Assembly: GCA_021323865.1 (NCBI GenBank)
Contig: JAJPKF010000011.1
Coordinates: 1-57,979 of the forward strand
Direction: 5' to 3'
DNA from: Pseudomonadota bacterium
GTDB taxonomy: Bacteria > Chloroflexota > UBA5177 > JAJPKF01
DNA: 57,979 nucleotides
Numbering within the stretch: position 1 is the first letter of the stretch; the number at the start of each line of letters is the position of its first letter. Under the pieces are notes generated by a model. That model searched no databases. It saw only the letters and a list, made by a program, of their open reading frames with translations, and was not told the origin of the DNA. Shown here piece after piece: positions 27,015 through 36,371 of this stretch. A program made the translations under genes and the position numbers.

Positions 27015-27983
27015 ATGCCAAGGGATGGCGGAGCCGGCGCCGCAGACCTGACCCGATTTCTAAAGCTCCTCCGGCCAGTCGACTTGCGATTGACGCTAAG
27101 CCCGCTGCGTCGTGGAGCCGGCGATCCCACCCTTCACATGCGCGGTCAGGAGGTCCTACGGGCGACGCGTACGCCCCTGGGTGGAGCGACGATCCATCTG
27201 CGCCTTGTCCCGGGCGGAGCCGGCGTGGAGGCGCAGGCGTGGGGACCGGGAGCCCCCTGGGCAATCCAGGCTGCGCCGGAGCTGTGTGGCGCGGGTGATG
27301 ACGACTCCAGCTTTCAAGAGATGCTCCGGATCAAGGGCCTACAGGGGGCCGGCCTGCTGCGCGATCTACACCGGCGCTTCCAGGGGCTCCGCATACCTCG
27401 CACAAGACTCATTACCGAGGCGCTTGTGCCCATCGTGCTCGAGCAGAAAGTTACCGGGATCGAGGCTCATGCCGGCTACCGGCGGTTGGTGAGGCGGCTG
27501 GGGGAGCCGGCGCCCGGACCGCCGGACGTGGTCGCCGGCCTGATGCTTCCTCCCGCTCCCGCCACCATCGCTGCCGCTGCCTCTTGGACCCTCCACACGT
27601 TCGGAATCGAGCGCAAGCGCGGAGATGTCATCCGCTACGCATGCTCGTACGCTCGTCGTCTTGACGCCCTGACTGAGGTCTCCTATGGAGAAGCCGAGCG
27701 GCTCATGGCAACACTTCCCGGCATTGGTTCCTGGACGGCCGCGGAAGTATCTCGGGTCGCCCTCGGCAACCCCGATGCGGTCAGCGTGGGGGACTTCCAT
27801 CTACCCCACCAGGTGGCGTGGGCCTTCACGGGCTCACGGCGTGGCGACGACGACCTGATGCTGCGGCTTCTGGAGCCCTACCGAGGTCAGCGAGCGCGGG
27901 TCATCCGGCTCATTGAGGCGGGCGCCATCGGCCCTTCGCGACGCGGACCACGCCTCCCGATCCGATCCATCAGCGGCATGTGA
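27015..27983 (+). CDS. DNA-3-methyladenine glycosylase (AlkA-like, HhH-GPD)
   Basis: 322 residues. The C-terminal HhH-GPD superfamily core has LVPIVLEQKVTGIEA (~135-150), the helix-hairpin-helix LPGIGSWTAAEVSRVALG (~235-252) and VSVGDFHLP with the catalytic Asp. The N-terminal ~110 residues resemble the AlkA-type domain (RPVDLRLTLSPLRRG). It removes alkylated bases from DNA. No Ada or methyltransferase gene is adjacent. The start at 27015 follows GGGGG and is not certain to a few residues. Confidence 0.86.
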   Translation: MPRDGGAGAADLTRFLKLLRPVDLRLTLSPLRRGAGDPTLHMRGQEVLRATRTPLGGATIHLRLVPGGAGVEAQAWGPGAPWAIQAAPELCGAGDDDSSFQEMLRIKGLQGAGLLRDLHRRFQGLRIPRTRLITEALVPIVLEQKVTGIEAHAGYRRLVRRLGEPAPGPPDVVAGLMLPPAPATIAAAASWTLHTFGIERKRGDVIRYACSYARRLDALTEVSYGEAERLMATLPGIGSWTAAEVSRVALGNPDAVSVGDFHLPHQVAWAFTGSRRGDDDLMLRLLEPYRGQRARVIRLIEAGAIGPSRRGPRLPIRSISGM

Positions 27984-28036
27984 GCGCTTGCCGCGAGGGT
28001 GTGGCGACCCCATGTACGCACGGGTCGGACGCCGCG

Positions 28037-29059
28037 CTAGGGTTGCAGGGCGATGACCGAGGTAGTGTCGCCATTGTGAGGAGCGCCGCCCGCTCCACTC
28101 ACATTGCCATCGATGACGTAGAGGACGCCGTGGAGGGAGGCGGCCATGGTCTCCGCGCGGGCGTGCGGCAGAGCAGGCGACCGCGCCCATCTTCCGTTCG
28201 CTGCGTGATAGCCTTCCACCGCGGCGACCCGTGAGCCCTTGTCGAATCCACCGATGGCTTCAACCCAACCGCGATATCGCGCGCCCGCCGGCTCTTGCTG
28301 AGTGGTCAGGAGCCCCGGCCCGCTCTTCCAGGTGTTGGTCGTGGGGTCGTATACGTCGAGGTTCTTGCCTCCGTGACTCGGCCGGCTGCCGTACGTACCC
28401 CCGAACACATAGATTCGGCCGTTCAGCGGCACCGCCGCGGGACTGAGCTGGGGCGTCGGCATGGTTCGCCCCAAGGTCCACGTATTGGAGGAGGGGTCAT
28501 AGATCTGCACCGTGGCAAGGATGCCATAGGGAGCATAGTTCTGCCGGAACCCGCCGAAGACATAGATCTTCCCACCCGCTGGCGCGGCCGCGGCACTCCG
28601 TCCACCGACCGGCATTCGCGCGCCGGCCGACCAGGCGTTGGTCTTCGGATCGTAAATCTCCGTCTTGCGCAGGGCCACGGCGCGAAGATTCTCACCCGAC
28701 CGGATGATGGCCAGGCCGCCAAAGGTATAAATGCGGCCGTCGGGACCGGTCGCGGCACTCAGCCATGCCCGGCCGATGGGCATGGGGCGGCGCTTGGACC
28801 ATGTCTTGGTCTTGGGGTCGTAGGCCTCGACCGAACTGCGAACGCTCGAGCCCTTTCCGAGGCCCCCGAACACGTAGATCTTGCCGCCGGCCACGGCGGC
28901 CGCCCCGCCGGTTTGATCGACGAGCGTGGGTGCGATCGACGACCATGAGGGACTGGCATCGACCCGTGCGGCGCCCCCGCTCAGCAGGACCCCGGCGAAC
29001 AGCGCTACGAGCGCGACGATTTCGGGCCGCTGCATCCGCAGGGCCTTGCTGGTAGTCAT
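28037..29059 (-). CDS. Secreted kelch-repeat beta-propeller protein
   Basis: 340 residues from ATG 29059, chosen because GGAGAAG lies 7 bases upstream; an ATG at 29074 is also possible. A signal peptide or anchor (VALVALFAGVLLSGGAARVDA) is followed by six kelch-type repeats, each with a GGKIYVFGG or GRIYTFGG core and a downstream YDPKTKTW element. The repeats predict a six-bladed propeller of the galactose-oxidase/kelch type. No oxidase domain or copper ligands are visible. It is probably extracellular and binding. It is convergent with the AlkA-like gene. Confidence 0.85.
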   Translation of the reverse strand: MTTSKALRMQRPEIVALVALFAGVLLSGGAARVDASPSWSSIAPTLVDQTGGAAAVAGGKIYVFGGLGKGSSVRSSVEAYDPKTKTWSKRRPMPIGRAWLSAATGPDGRIYTFGGLAIIRSGENLRAVALRKTEIYDPKTNAWSAGARMPVGGRSAAAAPAGGKIYVFGGFRQNYAPYGILATVQIYDPSSNTWTLGRTMPTPQLSPAAVPLNGRIYVFGGTYGSRPSHGGKNLDVYDPTTNTWKSGPGLLTTQQEPAGARYRGWVEAIGGFDKGSRVAAVEGYHAANGRWARSPALPHARAETMAASLHGVLYVIDGNVSGAGGAPHNGDTTSVIALQP

Positions 29060-29266
29060 TCTTGGCTTCTCCATCCCAGAAGTTGGTTCGTGGCCTCAGT
29101 TTGACAGATGCGACGCGAAGAATGATCCTACGACGCTGTTGTGGTGGCTGGAGTCCCGCAGTGCCATGGGCCTGACATTCACGATGCGCCCGAATGGAAG
29201 CGCAAGATCTTACGGCGCTCGTTTCGGGGAAAGGCTCACGACTCTCCTCACGGGGCCGCCGCGAGG

Positions 29267-30496
29267 CTAGGCTGACGCGGCCAGCCCCTTTAGATCCGAA
29301 TCGGGGTCGGCGAGGATGCGGCCGTCCACGACCGTTCGGCGGCTGATCAGATCGCGGCTGAAGCGTCCGGTGCGGGCGTCGTTGATGGAAAGTACGGCCT
29401 GGATGACACCGTCTTTGCGGTAGAAGATCGAGAACTTCTCGGCCTCGGTGTTTCCTCGGGTGATGGTCTCGTCGAAGTCGCGGGAGTTTCCAAGGTACTG
29501 GAGGTTCACATCATACTGATCCGACCAGAACCAGGGGATCTCGCGGTAAGGCTCCGGCTGCCCGGCCACCGAGGTGGCCACACCGGTTCCCTGCCGCTGC
29601 GCCACCTGCCAGTGCTCGACCCGGAGCGGACGGCCGTAGACGGGATGCTGATGGGCGGCGATGTCCCCGATGCAGAACACATCCGGTGCGGCGCGCAGCG
29701 CCTCGTCGACCCGAACCCCACCTTCCCCCAACGACAGCCCCAAATCCTCCGCCAAGGCGACTCTGGGGCTTACCCCGATCCCGATCAGTATGAGATCCAC
29801 TTCCTCTCGGGTCCCGTCGCTGAGCTCGACGGCACGGACGCGATCGTCGCTCTCGATCCAGCGCGAAACGCTCACGCCGGTGCGCAGGTCGACACCTCTT
29901 GACCGGTGCAGCCGAGCATAGATCTGCCCCATTTCTTCGCCCAACGCCCGACCCATGGGAATGGGCGCGACTTCCACGGCCAGTACCTCTTTCCCGAGCT
30001 GGCGAGCCGATGCCGCCACCTCCATGCCGATGAAGCCCGCCCCAACCACCATTACCCGCCCGGCGCCGGCCACGGCCGTTTGCAACGCCAACCCATCATG
30101 AAGGCTCCGCAGGGTGAAGACATTTGCTCGACGCGGAGCATCCGGCAGCCAGCGAGGTTCTGAGCCTGTGGCCAGCACCAGAACGTCCCAGGGAATCCGT
30201 CCGCCGGACTGGAGCTCGAGCTGGCGATCCGAACCGTGCGCACGAACCACCCGGCGGTTCAGCAGGAGTTGAATGTTCCGACGCTCATACTCCTGGGCCG
30301 GCCGCAGGAAGGTCTTCTCTGTGGTGATCTCCTGGCGGAGCAGCTGTTTCGAAAGGTAGGGCCGGTTGTACGGACGCTCGGATTCCGCTCCGATCAGGAG
30401 GATCGAACCCTGGAAGCCCTGCTTCCGCAACCCCCAGGCAACAGCATCGCCGCCCGCTCCGGCGCCCACGACGACGACGGTCGGCTTCGCGGTCAC
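29267..30496 (-). CDS. FAD-dependent pyridine-nucleotide oxidoreductase (ferredoxin-reductase-like)
   Basis: 409 residues from GTG 30496 (VTAKPTVVVVGAGAGGDAVA); the frame is open upstream but has no family resemblance. The FAD motif GAGAGG, the second NAD motif VMVVGAGFIGMEVAA (~145) and the FAD-binding DVFCIGDIAAHQHP (~275) are present, followed by a reductase C-terminal domain (WFWSDQYDVNLQYLG). This is the arrangement of rubredoxin/putidaredoxin reductases and AIF-like enzymes. It probably passes electrons from NAD(P)H to an unidentified ferredoxin-like partner. The small acidic gene at 30541 lies 44 bases upstream. Confidence 0.88.
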   Translation of the reverse strand: MTAKPTVVVVGAGAGGDAVAWGLRKQGFQGSILLIGAESERPYNRPYLSKQLLRQEITTEKTFLRPAQEYERRNIQLLLNRRVVRAHGSDRQLELQSGGRIPWDVLVLATGSEPRWLPDAPRRANVFTLRSLHDGLALQTAVAGAGRVMVVGAGFIGMEVAASARQLGKEVLAVEVAPIPMGRALGEEMGQIYARLHRSRGVDLRTGVSVSRWIESDDRVRAVELSDGTREEVDLILIGIGVSPRVALAEDLGLSLGEGGVRVDEALRAAPDVFCIGDIAAHQHPVYGRPLRVEHWQVAQRQGTGVATSVAGQPEPYREIPWFWSDQYDVNLQYLGNSRDFDETITRGNTEAEKFSIFYRKDGVIQAVLSINDARTGRFSRDLISRRTVVDGRILADPDSDLKGLAASA

Positions 30497-30540
30497 GGTA
30501 CCTGACCGTGCGTGGAGGCCTGAGCCCCGGGCATCATGGG

Positions 30541-30780
30541 CTATTCCGCCATGCCGGTATTCATCCAGGAGCGAAACAGCTCCACCTTTTGCGTCTCCCA
30601 TTCCACATCGCAGGGCATGCGTCCCGACTCCACCTCCTCGAGAATGGCGTCTGCATTCTCCTTGACGTCGTCATAGTCGAAGAGATCGAAAGAGCCCTCC
30701 ATCGCGGCGCGGTCCTCCTCACGAAAGAGGGCCTTGACGTCTCGCTGGAAGCTTGGCGCGGCCCCGGAATCGTCGGTCAT
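30541..30780 (-). CDS. Small acidic protein of a conserved uncharacterised type
   Basis: 79 residues from ATG 30780, placed there because GGGAGG lies 9 bases upstream; a GTG at 30798 would put that RBS inside the gene. The sequence includes FQRDVKALFREEDR, FDLFDYDDVKENADAIL and MPCDVEWETQKVELFRSWM. This pattern occurs in small proteins I have seen near oxidoreductases, but I know no experimental function. It has a single Cys, so it is not a heme-binding cytochrome. The 44-base spacing to the flavoprotein suggests co-expression, so it could be a partner. Confidence 0.6.
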   Translation of the reverse strand: MTDDSGAAPSFQRDVKALFREEDRAAMEGSFDLFDYDDVKENADAILEEVESGRMPCDVEWETQKVELFRSWMNTGMAE

Positions 30781-30961
30781 ATCCGTGTCCCTCCCCACAA
30801 CTGAAATACGCTCCTCCCACCCTACGCGACGCAGGGCACGCCCATCGGTGTGCCCCGCCGCAGCCCATTCACAAGGAACGTCGCACAGAGATGGTTCAAC
30901 TCTCTCTACGGGCGACCGTTACGTGTCGCTCGTGCGAGTGGTGGCTCGGACTTGAAGAAGA

Positions 30962-33847
30962 CTAGGGCTGGATGAGGAACTTATTCGTGCGCTTCAACAT
31001 GAGCGTGACGTCGGGAGCCGGGAGCGGCCGGCTGAGGAAATAGCCCTGAGCCACATCGCAACCCAGGACGCTGAGCAAATCCCATGTTCGCTGGTTCTCG
31101 ACACCCTCCGCCACCACCTGAATGTTCAGATTGTGCCCCAGGTCGATGATGGACCGCACGATGAAGGCATCGTCCTTTTGCTCGACCATATCGGTGACGA
31201 AGGACCGGTCGATTTTGATCTCGTCAACCGGCAGTCGCTTGAGGTATCCCAATGAGGAGTACCCGGTGCCGAAGTCGTCGATGGAGATGCGCACACCCAT
31301 GTTGTGGAGCCGGGTCAGCGTCTCCATGGCGGCATCGGGGTGGTCCATGATGGCCGACTCCGTCAGCTCAAGCTTGAGCACCTGCGGTTCGATGCGCCAT
31401 TTCTTGAGCAGCGCCTCCAGCGTGGGAACCAGGTCCTGGTTGTGCAGGTTTCGCGGCGATAGGTTAACGGCCACAGTGATGTCGCGGCCCGACTCGCGCC
31501 ACTTGCGCACCTGTTGGAGCGCGGACTCGATCACCCAGTAACTCAGCGGCGTGATCAGGCCCCCGTGCTCGGCTAGGGGAATGAATTCATTGGGCGGAAT
31601 GAGGCCCCGCTCCGGATGTTCCCAGCGCACCAGCGCCTCTGTGCTCCGAATCTCGCCGGTGCGGAGCGAGGCCTTGGGTTGGTAATGCAGCACGAGCTGG
31701 TTGTTCTCGATTGCGCCTCGAAGGTCCGCCATGAGCATGAGGCGCTCCGATGAGTGCTGATCCCGCTCCGGATCGTAGAAGTCGAAACCTCTGCGGTCGC
31801 GCTTGGCCAGGTACATGGCGACGTCGGCGCGCCGCAGCAGCTCATTGACGTCGCCGCCGTGATCGGGAGCCAGAACGATGCCGATGCTGCCGCCCACGTC
31901 CAGGGTGCGGCTCTCGAGGACCATCGGTTCCGAAAGCAGGCCGAGCAGACGGCGGGCTGCCTCGGCGGCATCCTCCCGGCTCGCCCTCGGCAGCATGATG
32001 CCGAACTCATCCCCCCCAAGGCGGGCGACCAGGGCCTCGTCGGCGAAAACGCTTCTAAGTCTTGGGCCTAGTTCGGCAAGGAGCAGGTCGCCGTAGTGGT
32101 GTCCGAAAGTGTCATTGATCTCCTTGAAGCGGTCGAGGTCCATCAGCAGGAAGGCCAGCGGTCCGGCCGAATCCTGCTCCAGTGCCGCCTCCAGGCGCCG
32201 TCGAAGCTGGTCACGGTTGGGAAGGCCGGTCAGACCGTCGTGGGATGCCTGATGCGTCAAGGTTTGTTCGAACTGCTTGCGGTCGCTGATGTCGCGAGCC
32301 ACGTTGATGATGCCCTGGGCAACACCCTGATCATCCCTGATCACGGCCGAGCTGACGTCGACGGAAAGAATGGAGCCATCGCGCTGACGGTAGCGGTGCT
32401 CGACATCGCCCACGTGGCCGTCCTCAAGCAGACTCGCGCGGACCGCCCGGGCCTCGGCACGCTCGTCGGGCGGAACGAACTCGAGAATATCTCGACCGAT
32501 CATCTCGCTTGGGTCCTGGAGGCCACGCAGCGTCGCAGCGACCTGATTGGCCATCAGGACCCGGCCGTCCAGATCCGTGAGTGTGATGCCGTCGGGAGAC
32601 GTCTCCACCAACGCCCGATACCGCGCCTCGCTCTCCCGTAACGCTTCCTCCGACCGCTTGCGCTCGGTCACGTCCTGGGCAAGAACCAGCACGGCGTCCC
32701 GGGACGCGAACTTCAGTTGATGGGACACGATCTCAACCTCGATCACATCCCCGTTCTTCTTGCGATGGCGCCATGTGTGCATGGTGTGGTTTCCGGGGTG
32801 GCCGGTCTTGAGGATAGACATCAGCCTCGGGACATCGCCATCCGGACGGATGTCGATCAGGGTCATGGACAGAAACTCGTCGCGAGAGTAACCGTACTTG
32901 ACTATGGCCGACTCGTTAACCTCGAGGAAGCGAAGGGTCTCGGCGTCGTACACCCACATTGGAAGAGGATTGTTAGAAAACAAAAGGCGGAACCCTCGCT
33001 CGCTCTGGCGCAGCGCCTCCTCTGCCTGACGCCTTTCGGATCGATCTCGGACCACCAGCTGCGTGGCCTGTTCCCCTCGGTACGTAATGCCCGCCGCGGA
33101 AACCTCGAGATTGGCTGCTATCGGCACACCGTCGATGCGGACCAGGTCCCCATCGCCAATCTCGACGCCTCGACCCGTCCGGCGCGCGGCGGTCACGACC
33201 TCGGTGACCGAGGGCAGATGCCCAGCTTGAATGAGAAGCTGCGCGTTTATGCCGATCAACTGAGAGGGCGACTCCGCTCCGAAAAGCGCGGCCGCCGACG
33301 CGTTCGCGTATGCCACGCTTCCGCCGGCGAAGACCATGATCGAATCCGGGCACAGCTCGACGAGAGAACGGTAGCGCTCCTCGCTCTCTCGGAGGGCCGC
33401 CTCGGCTTCGAACATCTCTGTAATGTCCTCGACAATCGCGATGACGTAGGGTTCGCCGTCGCCTTCTGGGCCGCCGAGGCCGATGCTGACCCGAGCCCAA
33501 ACCTGAGCGCCGTCCTTGCGGATATAGCGCTTCTGCAGCTTGTAGGAACTGATCTCGCCGGCGAGCAGTCGCTCCAGCTGACAGAGATCGTCCTCGAGGT
33601 CGTCGGGATGGGTGATGTCCCGAAACGTGTGCTGAAGAAGCTCCTGGGATGTGTAGCCGAGCAGGTCGCAAAGGGTGCGGTTGACCCGTATCCATGCGCC
33701 GTCACCTGCCCGAGTATGGGCGATCCCAACTGGAACTTGATCGAAGGTCTCCCAGAACTGGCGGCTGGAGGCCTCGGAGACGGCTCCACGGCGTGACCTC
33801 GCACGGGGCGAGCCGTTTCCGGTCGGAGCCAGGGGATGGATTCGCAT
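30962..33847 (-). CDS. PAS-containing GGDEF-EAL cyclic-di-GMP signalling protein
   Basis: 961 residues from ATG 33847, behind GAGAGG. Four PAS/PAC repeats occupy the N-terminal ~500 residues (e.g. FWETFDQVPVGIAHT; SEERYRSLVELCPDSIMVF; RGFRLLFSNNPLPMWVYD; SEARYRALVETSPDGITLTD). The diguanylate cyclase domain follows with an intact RLGGDEFGIML active site. The C-terminal phosphodiesterase domain has EALVRWEHPERG and DFGTGYSSLGYLKRLP, also intact. It can in principle both make and degrade c-di-GMP. No membrane segment is visible, so it should be cytosolic. PAS inputs suggest sensing of redox, light or small ligands. The ligand is not identifiable. Confidence 0.93.
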   Translation of the reverse strand: MRIHPLAPTGNGSPRARSRRGAVSEASSRQFWETFDQVPVGIAHTRAGDGAWIRVNRTLCDLLGYTSQELLQHTFRDITHPDDLEDDLCQLERLLAGEISSYKLQKRYIRKDGAQVWARVSIGLGGPEGDGEPYVIAIVEDITEMFEAEAALRESEERYRSLVELCPDSIMVFAGGSVAYANASAAALFGAESPSQLIGINAQLLIQAGHLPSVTEVVTAARRTGRGVEIGDGDLVRIDGVPIAANLEVSAAGITYRGEQATQLVVRDRSERRQAEEALRQSERGFRLLFSNNPLPMWVYDAETLRFLEVNESAIVKYGYSRDEFLSMTLIDIRPDGDVPRLMSILKTGHPGNHTMHTWRHRKKNGDVIEVEIVSHQLKFASRDAVLVLAQDVTERKRSEEALRESEARYRALVETSPDGITLTDLDGRVLMANQVAATLRGLQDPSEMIGRDILEFVPPDERAEARAVRASLLEDGHVGDVEHRYRQRDGSILSVDVSSAVIRDDQGVAQGIINVARDISDRKQFEQTLTHQASHDGLTGLPNRDQLRRRLEAALEQDSAGPLAFLLMDLDRFKEINDTFGHHYGDLLLAELGPRLRSVFADEALVARLGGDEFGIMLPRASREDAAEAARRLLGLLSEPMVLESRTLDVGGSIGIVLAPDHGGDVNELLRRADVAMYLAKRDRRGFDFYDPERDQHSSERLMLMADLRGAIENNQLVLHYQPKASLRTGEIRSTEALVRWEHPERGLIPPNEFIPLAEHGGLITPLSYWVIESALQQVRKWRESGRDITVAVNLSPRNLHNQDLVPTLEALLKKWRIEPQVLKLELTESAIMDHPDAAMETLTRLHNMGVRISIDDFGTGYSSLGYLKRLPVDEIKIDRSFVTDMVEQKDDAFIVRSIIDLGHNLNIQVVAEGVENQRTWDLLSVLGCDVAQGYFLSRPLPAPDVTLMLKRTNKFLIQP

Positions 33848-34307
33848 AGCCTCTCTAGGGGCGGGCCGTCGCCACAGCGACGAGAAGTGAGGAGCAATCA
33901 AGCCGGCTGATCCGACCGGCCATTGGCCACTGTGCCCGACCATCTGGGCGATGCACATAGCACACCTAGGCCAGCCGTGGAGAGCCGGTCATCAGCCTAC
34001 AAGCGGTTCCCCGATCGTCCGCCGTACCGCAGGATCGTCGCGGTCCCCACGCCTTCGAGTACCTGAGCGAGAGCGGTCGGCGCCAAGAGAACCTCGCCGA
34101 CCCCAATGAGACCGCTGCCCTTGCCGGTAGGCTCCGACGGCGACTTGGTGGTCAGGAACGGATATCCGGTAGGCCGGAGCTTCCGATTCCAACCGTGGCC
34201 CCTGTGGAGCCGGCACAGCGCATTGACCATCTGTTGGGCATGCTGATAGTCTCTATTGGCTTGTCGCGACACGCGGCAGGTCGATTGTTTATTTCAGAGG
34301 TGATTAG
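33848..34307 (+). other. Intergenic region between the GGDEF-EAL gene and infC
   Basis: 460 bases without a convincing gene. A minus-strand open frame of 91 codons (34272-33997) is present but has no recognisable family features and no RBS. The right-hand part carries a candidate promoter for infC, a 10-base palindrome TGTCGCGACA (34262-34271) and an AGAGG ribosome-binding site ahead of infC. Nothing is seen in 33848-33990. Confidence 0.5.
34223..34250 (+). promoter_or_regulatory. Candidate promoter for the infC-rpmI-rplT operon
   Basis: TTGACC (34223-34228, 5/6 to consensus) is followed by a 16-base spacer and GATAGT (34245-34250, 4/6). A transcript would start near 34257, leaving a leader of ~50 bases before the AUA start codon of infC. 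Confidence 0.4.
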
Positions 34308-34874
34308 ATACCGAGAGATCTGCGAGTCAACGAGCAAATTCGCATACGCGAAGTACGAGTCATAGGCGACAACGGAGAACAGCTTGGTGTGATGCCGACC
34401 CAGAAGGCGCTGGAGCTGGCGAGATCAAAGGAACTGGACCTTGTCGAGGTGAGTCCCAACACCCAGCCACCGGTCACCAAGCTTCTCGATTACGGCCGAT
34501 TCAAATACGAGCAGACGCGAAAGGAACGAGAGCAGCGAAAGAATGCGAAGCCCTCGCTCCTCAAGGAGATGCGCTTGGGAAGCGTCAAGATCGATGAGCA
34601 CGATCTCGACACCAAACGCCGCACGATCACGAAATTTCTACGCGCCGGGGACAAGGTTCGAGTATCGGTCCGGTTCCGGGGTCGCGAGATGACCCACCCC
34701 GAGCTGGGCCGCCAGCTCTTCGAACGTCTGGCAAGCTCGCTGGTCGGAGAGGCCCAGGTTGAGCGCGGCGCATCGTTGGACGGTCGACAGATGAGTGTGA
34801 TCCTGGCGCCGCTTTCGGCAGCCGCCCGGGCACGCGCGGAACGGGCCGAGCAGGAGGCGGTGAGCGAGAGCTGA
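34308..34874 (+). CDS. infC: Translation initiation factor IF-3 with AUA start
   Basis: 188 residues when read from ATA 34308. Coding from here gives the canonical IF-3 N-terminus (RDLRVNEQIRIREVRVIGDN) and continues to MPTQKALELARSKELDLVEV. An in-frame TAG sits directly before ATA (34305-34307), so the N-terminus cannot start further upstream, and no ATG, GTG or TTG occurs before GTG 34389. AGAGG lies 7 bases ahead of ATA. IF-3 binds the 30S subunit and checks start codon choice. Rare start codons (AUU, AUC, AUA) on infC are known in bacteria and let IF-3 repress its own synthesis. It heads the infC-rpmI-rplT cluster. Confidence 0.93.
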   Translation: MPRDLRVNEQIRIREVRVIGDNGEQLGVMPTQKALELARSKELDLVEVSPNTQPPVTKLLDYGRFKYEQTRKEREQRKNAKPSLLKEMRLGSVKIDEHDLDTKRRTITKFLRAGDKVRVSVRFRGREMTHPELGRQLFERLASSLVGEAQVERGASLDGRQMSVILAPLSAAARARAERAEQEAVSES

Positions 34875-34875
34875 T

Positions 34876-35085
34876 ATGGCTGGACAAAAGCTGAAGACAC
34901 GGAAGTCGATCGCCAAGCGGATCCGGATCACGGGAACAGGGAAAGTGCTGCACGTGAAGGGCTCGCGGAGTCACAAACGCAGCATCAAGGCCAAGCGAAC
35001 GCTGCGGCTGCTGGGGGATCTGCACGAGTACACGCCCACGTTGTCTCGACAGGTCCGGCGCATGGCTCCCTACAAGAAGCGCTAA
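34876..35085 (+). CDS. rpmI: Ribosomal protein bL35
   Basis: 69 residues, the usual length. The N-terminus reads MAGQKLKTRKSIAKR, and the C-terminus has the conserved MAPYKKR end. The gene starts 1 base after the infC stop, so it is probably translationally coupled. bL35 is a 50S subunit protein. Confidence 0.96.
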   Translation: MAGQKLKTRKSIAKRIRITGTGKVLHVKGSRSHKRSIKAKRTLRLLGDLHEYTPTLSRQVRRMAPYKKR

Positions 35086-35086
35086 G

Positions 35087-35118
35087 GTTCGCTTCGGGAC
35101 CGCCCCGGACGGGCGAAC
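35087..35118 (+). promoter_or_regulatory. Inverted repeat in the rpmI-rplT gap
   Basis: GTTCGC (35087-35092) pairs with GCGAAC (35113-35118), and CGGG/CCCG (35095-35098 with 35104-35107) forms an inner stem. It lies just after the rpmI stop and before rplT. Leader structures that bind L20 are known for rplT operons in other bacteria, but the similarity has not been tested. It could also be a weak attenuator. Confidence 0.3.
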
Positions 35119-35179
35119 GGCACGACAGATTTGAGAAGGTGGCACCGATCACCGGGTCACCCGAGAACGGAGTGAAGAT

Positions 35180-35524
35180 ATGGCACGAGTCAAGGGAGGC
35201 CCGCAGACCCGTCGGCGCCACAAGAAGGTCCTAAAGCTGGCCTCCGGCCACCGAGGCGCTCGCCATCGCAACTTTCGGATCGCCAAGGAGTCGGTCACGC
35301 ACGCATTGGCCTACGCGTACCGCGATCGGCGCAACCGGAAGCGTGACATGCGGTCGCTTTGGATCATGCGCATCAATGCCGCGGCCCGGGAGCAGGGTCT
35401 CAGCTACAGCCAGTTCATGCACCGACTCAAGGAGCAGGGTGTGGAGTTGGACCGAAAGATGCTGGCGGATCTGGCAGTGCGGGATCCAGAGGTCTTCAAC
35501 GGGCTGCTGAACCAGGGCAGCTAG
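35180..35524 (+). CDS. rplT: Ribosomal protein bL20
   Basis: 114 residues. The basic N-terminus [19 protein letters not shown] and the segment [20 protein letters not shown] are the family signature. bL20 is an early 50S assembly protein and a known autoregulator of its operon in E. coli and Bacillus. The 94-base gap from rpmI contains an inverted repeat. Confidence 0.97.
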   Translation: MARVKGGPQTRRRHKKVLKLASGHRGARHRNFRIAKESVTHALAYAYRDRRNRKRDMRSLWIMRINAAAREQGLSYSQFMHRLKEQGVELDRKMLADLAVRDPEVFNGLLNQGS

Positions 35525-35558
35525 GCGTCGGAGGCCGGCCACACTGGAGCGGTAACGG

Positions 35559-36371
35559 GTGATCACCAGCACCCATAACCGCCATGTTCGCTACTGCCGG
35601 TCGTTGCATCGGTCGCGAACACGTCGGCAAGAGCGGGCATTCCTGGTCGAGGGGATCCGTTTGACGAGAGAAGTGCTCGACGCGGACGCTTCACCGGCGC
35701 TCGCGCTCTATGACCCCGAAGCGCTGAAGCGGCATCCCGAGGGCCAAGAGATCCTTCGCCGGCTCGAGGACATGCCCCAAGCCTTCGCCGCCACTCCGAC
35801 GGTTATCGAAGCCGCGGCCGAAACGCAATCCCCGGCGGGCGTCGTGCTGGTGTTGCCCGAGCCGGAGCCGCCCGATCCATCGCTCTTGGAGGCGCAGGAC
35901 GTGGCGCTGTTTCTCGACGGCATTGCCGATGCGGGCAACGCGGGCACGATCCTACGCACGGCTGTCGCCACAGGATTGCAGGCAGTGATCTTCGTGCGAC
36001 CGGCTGTCGATCCCTATTCCGGAAAGACGGTGCGGAGTGGCATGGGGGCGCACTTCCGGCTCGCCGTTCTCGAGATCGAAGCCGGCGAGCTGCAGGCGAT
36101 GTTGCATGGGTTCGATCAGGTCCTGGCGGCAGACCCGAAGGCAGAAATGACGTTCCTCGAGGTCGACTGGGGGAAACGGACCGCCATCGTTATCGGTAGT
36201 GAGGCCCACGGCATACGCCCCGAGGTGCAGCCCTCTCTCACCACGTCGGTGCGCATTCCGATGGCGACAGGAGTCGAATCTCTGAATGCCGCGGTAGTCG
36301 CAGCCATCCTGCTGTACGAGGCTCGACGTCCGTTTTTATCCGTCGGACCACCGTTCCCAGGTCGTTCCTAG
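35559..36371 (+). CDS. TrmH/SpoU family RNA 2'-O-methyltransferase
   Basis: 270 residues from GTG 35559, 34 bases after rplT. An N-terminal RNA-binding domain with RRQERAFLVEGIRLTREVL resembles the L30e-like/SpoU_sub_bind domain. The SPOUT core carries motif 1 (DAGNAGTILRTAVATG), motif 2 (IVIGSEAHGI) and motif 3 (IPMATGVESLNAAVVAAILLYE). It would use SAM to methylate ribose in rRNA or tRNA. Genes of this type often follow rplT, consistent with a translation operon. Confidence 0.92.
   Translation: MITSTHNRHVRYCRSLHRSRTRRQERAFLVEGIRLTREVLDADASPALALYDPEALKRHPEGQEILRRLEDMPQAFAATPTVIEAAAETQSPAGVVLVLPEPEPPDPSLLEAQDVALFLDGIADAGNAGTILRTAVATGLQAVIFVRPAVDPYSGKTVRSGMGAHFRLAVLEIEAGELQAMLHGFDQVLAADPKAEMTFLEVDWGKRTAIVIGSEAHGIRPEVQPSLTTSVRIPMATGVESLNAAVVAAILLYEARRPFLSVGPPFPGRS

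Noticed and set aside
30891..30965. 24-codon forward open frame with a CRSC motif
   Set aside because: Too short, weak RBS, and it overlaps the end of the GGDEF-EAL gene; no independent support.
33997..34272. 91-codon minus-strand open frame upstream of infC, with a GKGSGL segment resembling a kinase G box
   Set aside because: No other histidine-kinase or known motif in any frame, no RBS, and it covers the infC promoter. A decayed kinase fragment is possible but not supported.
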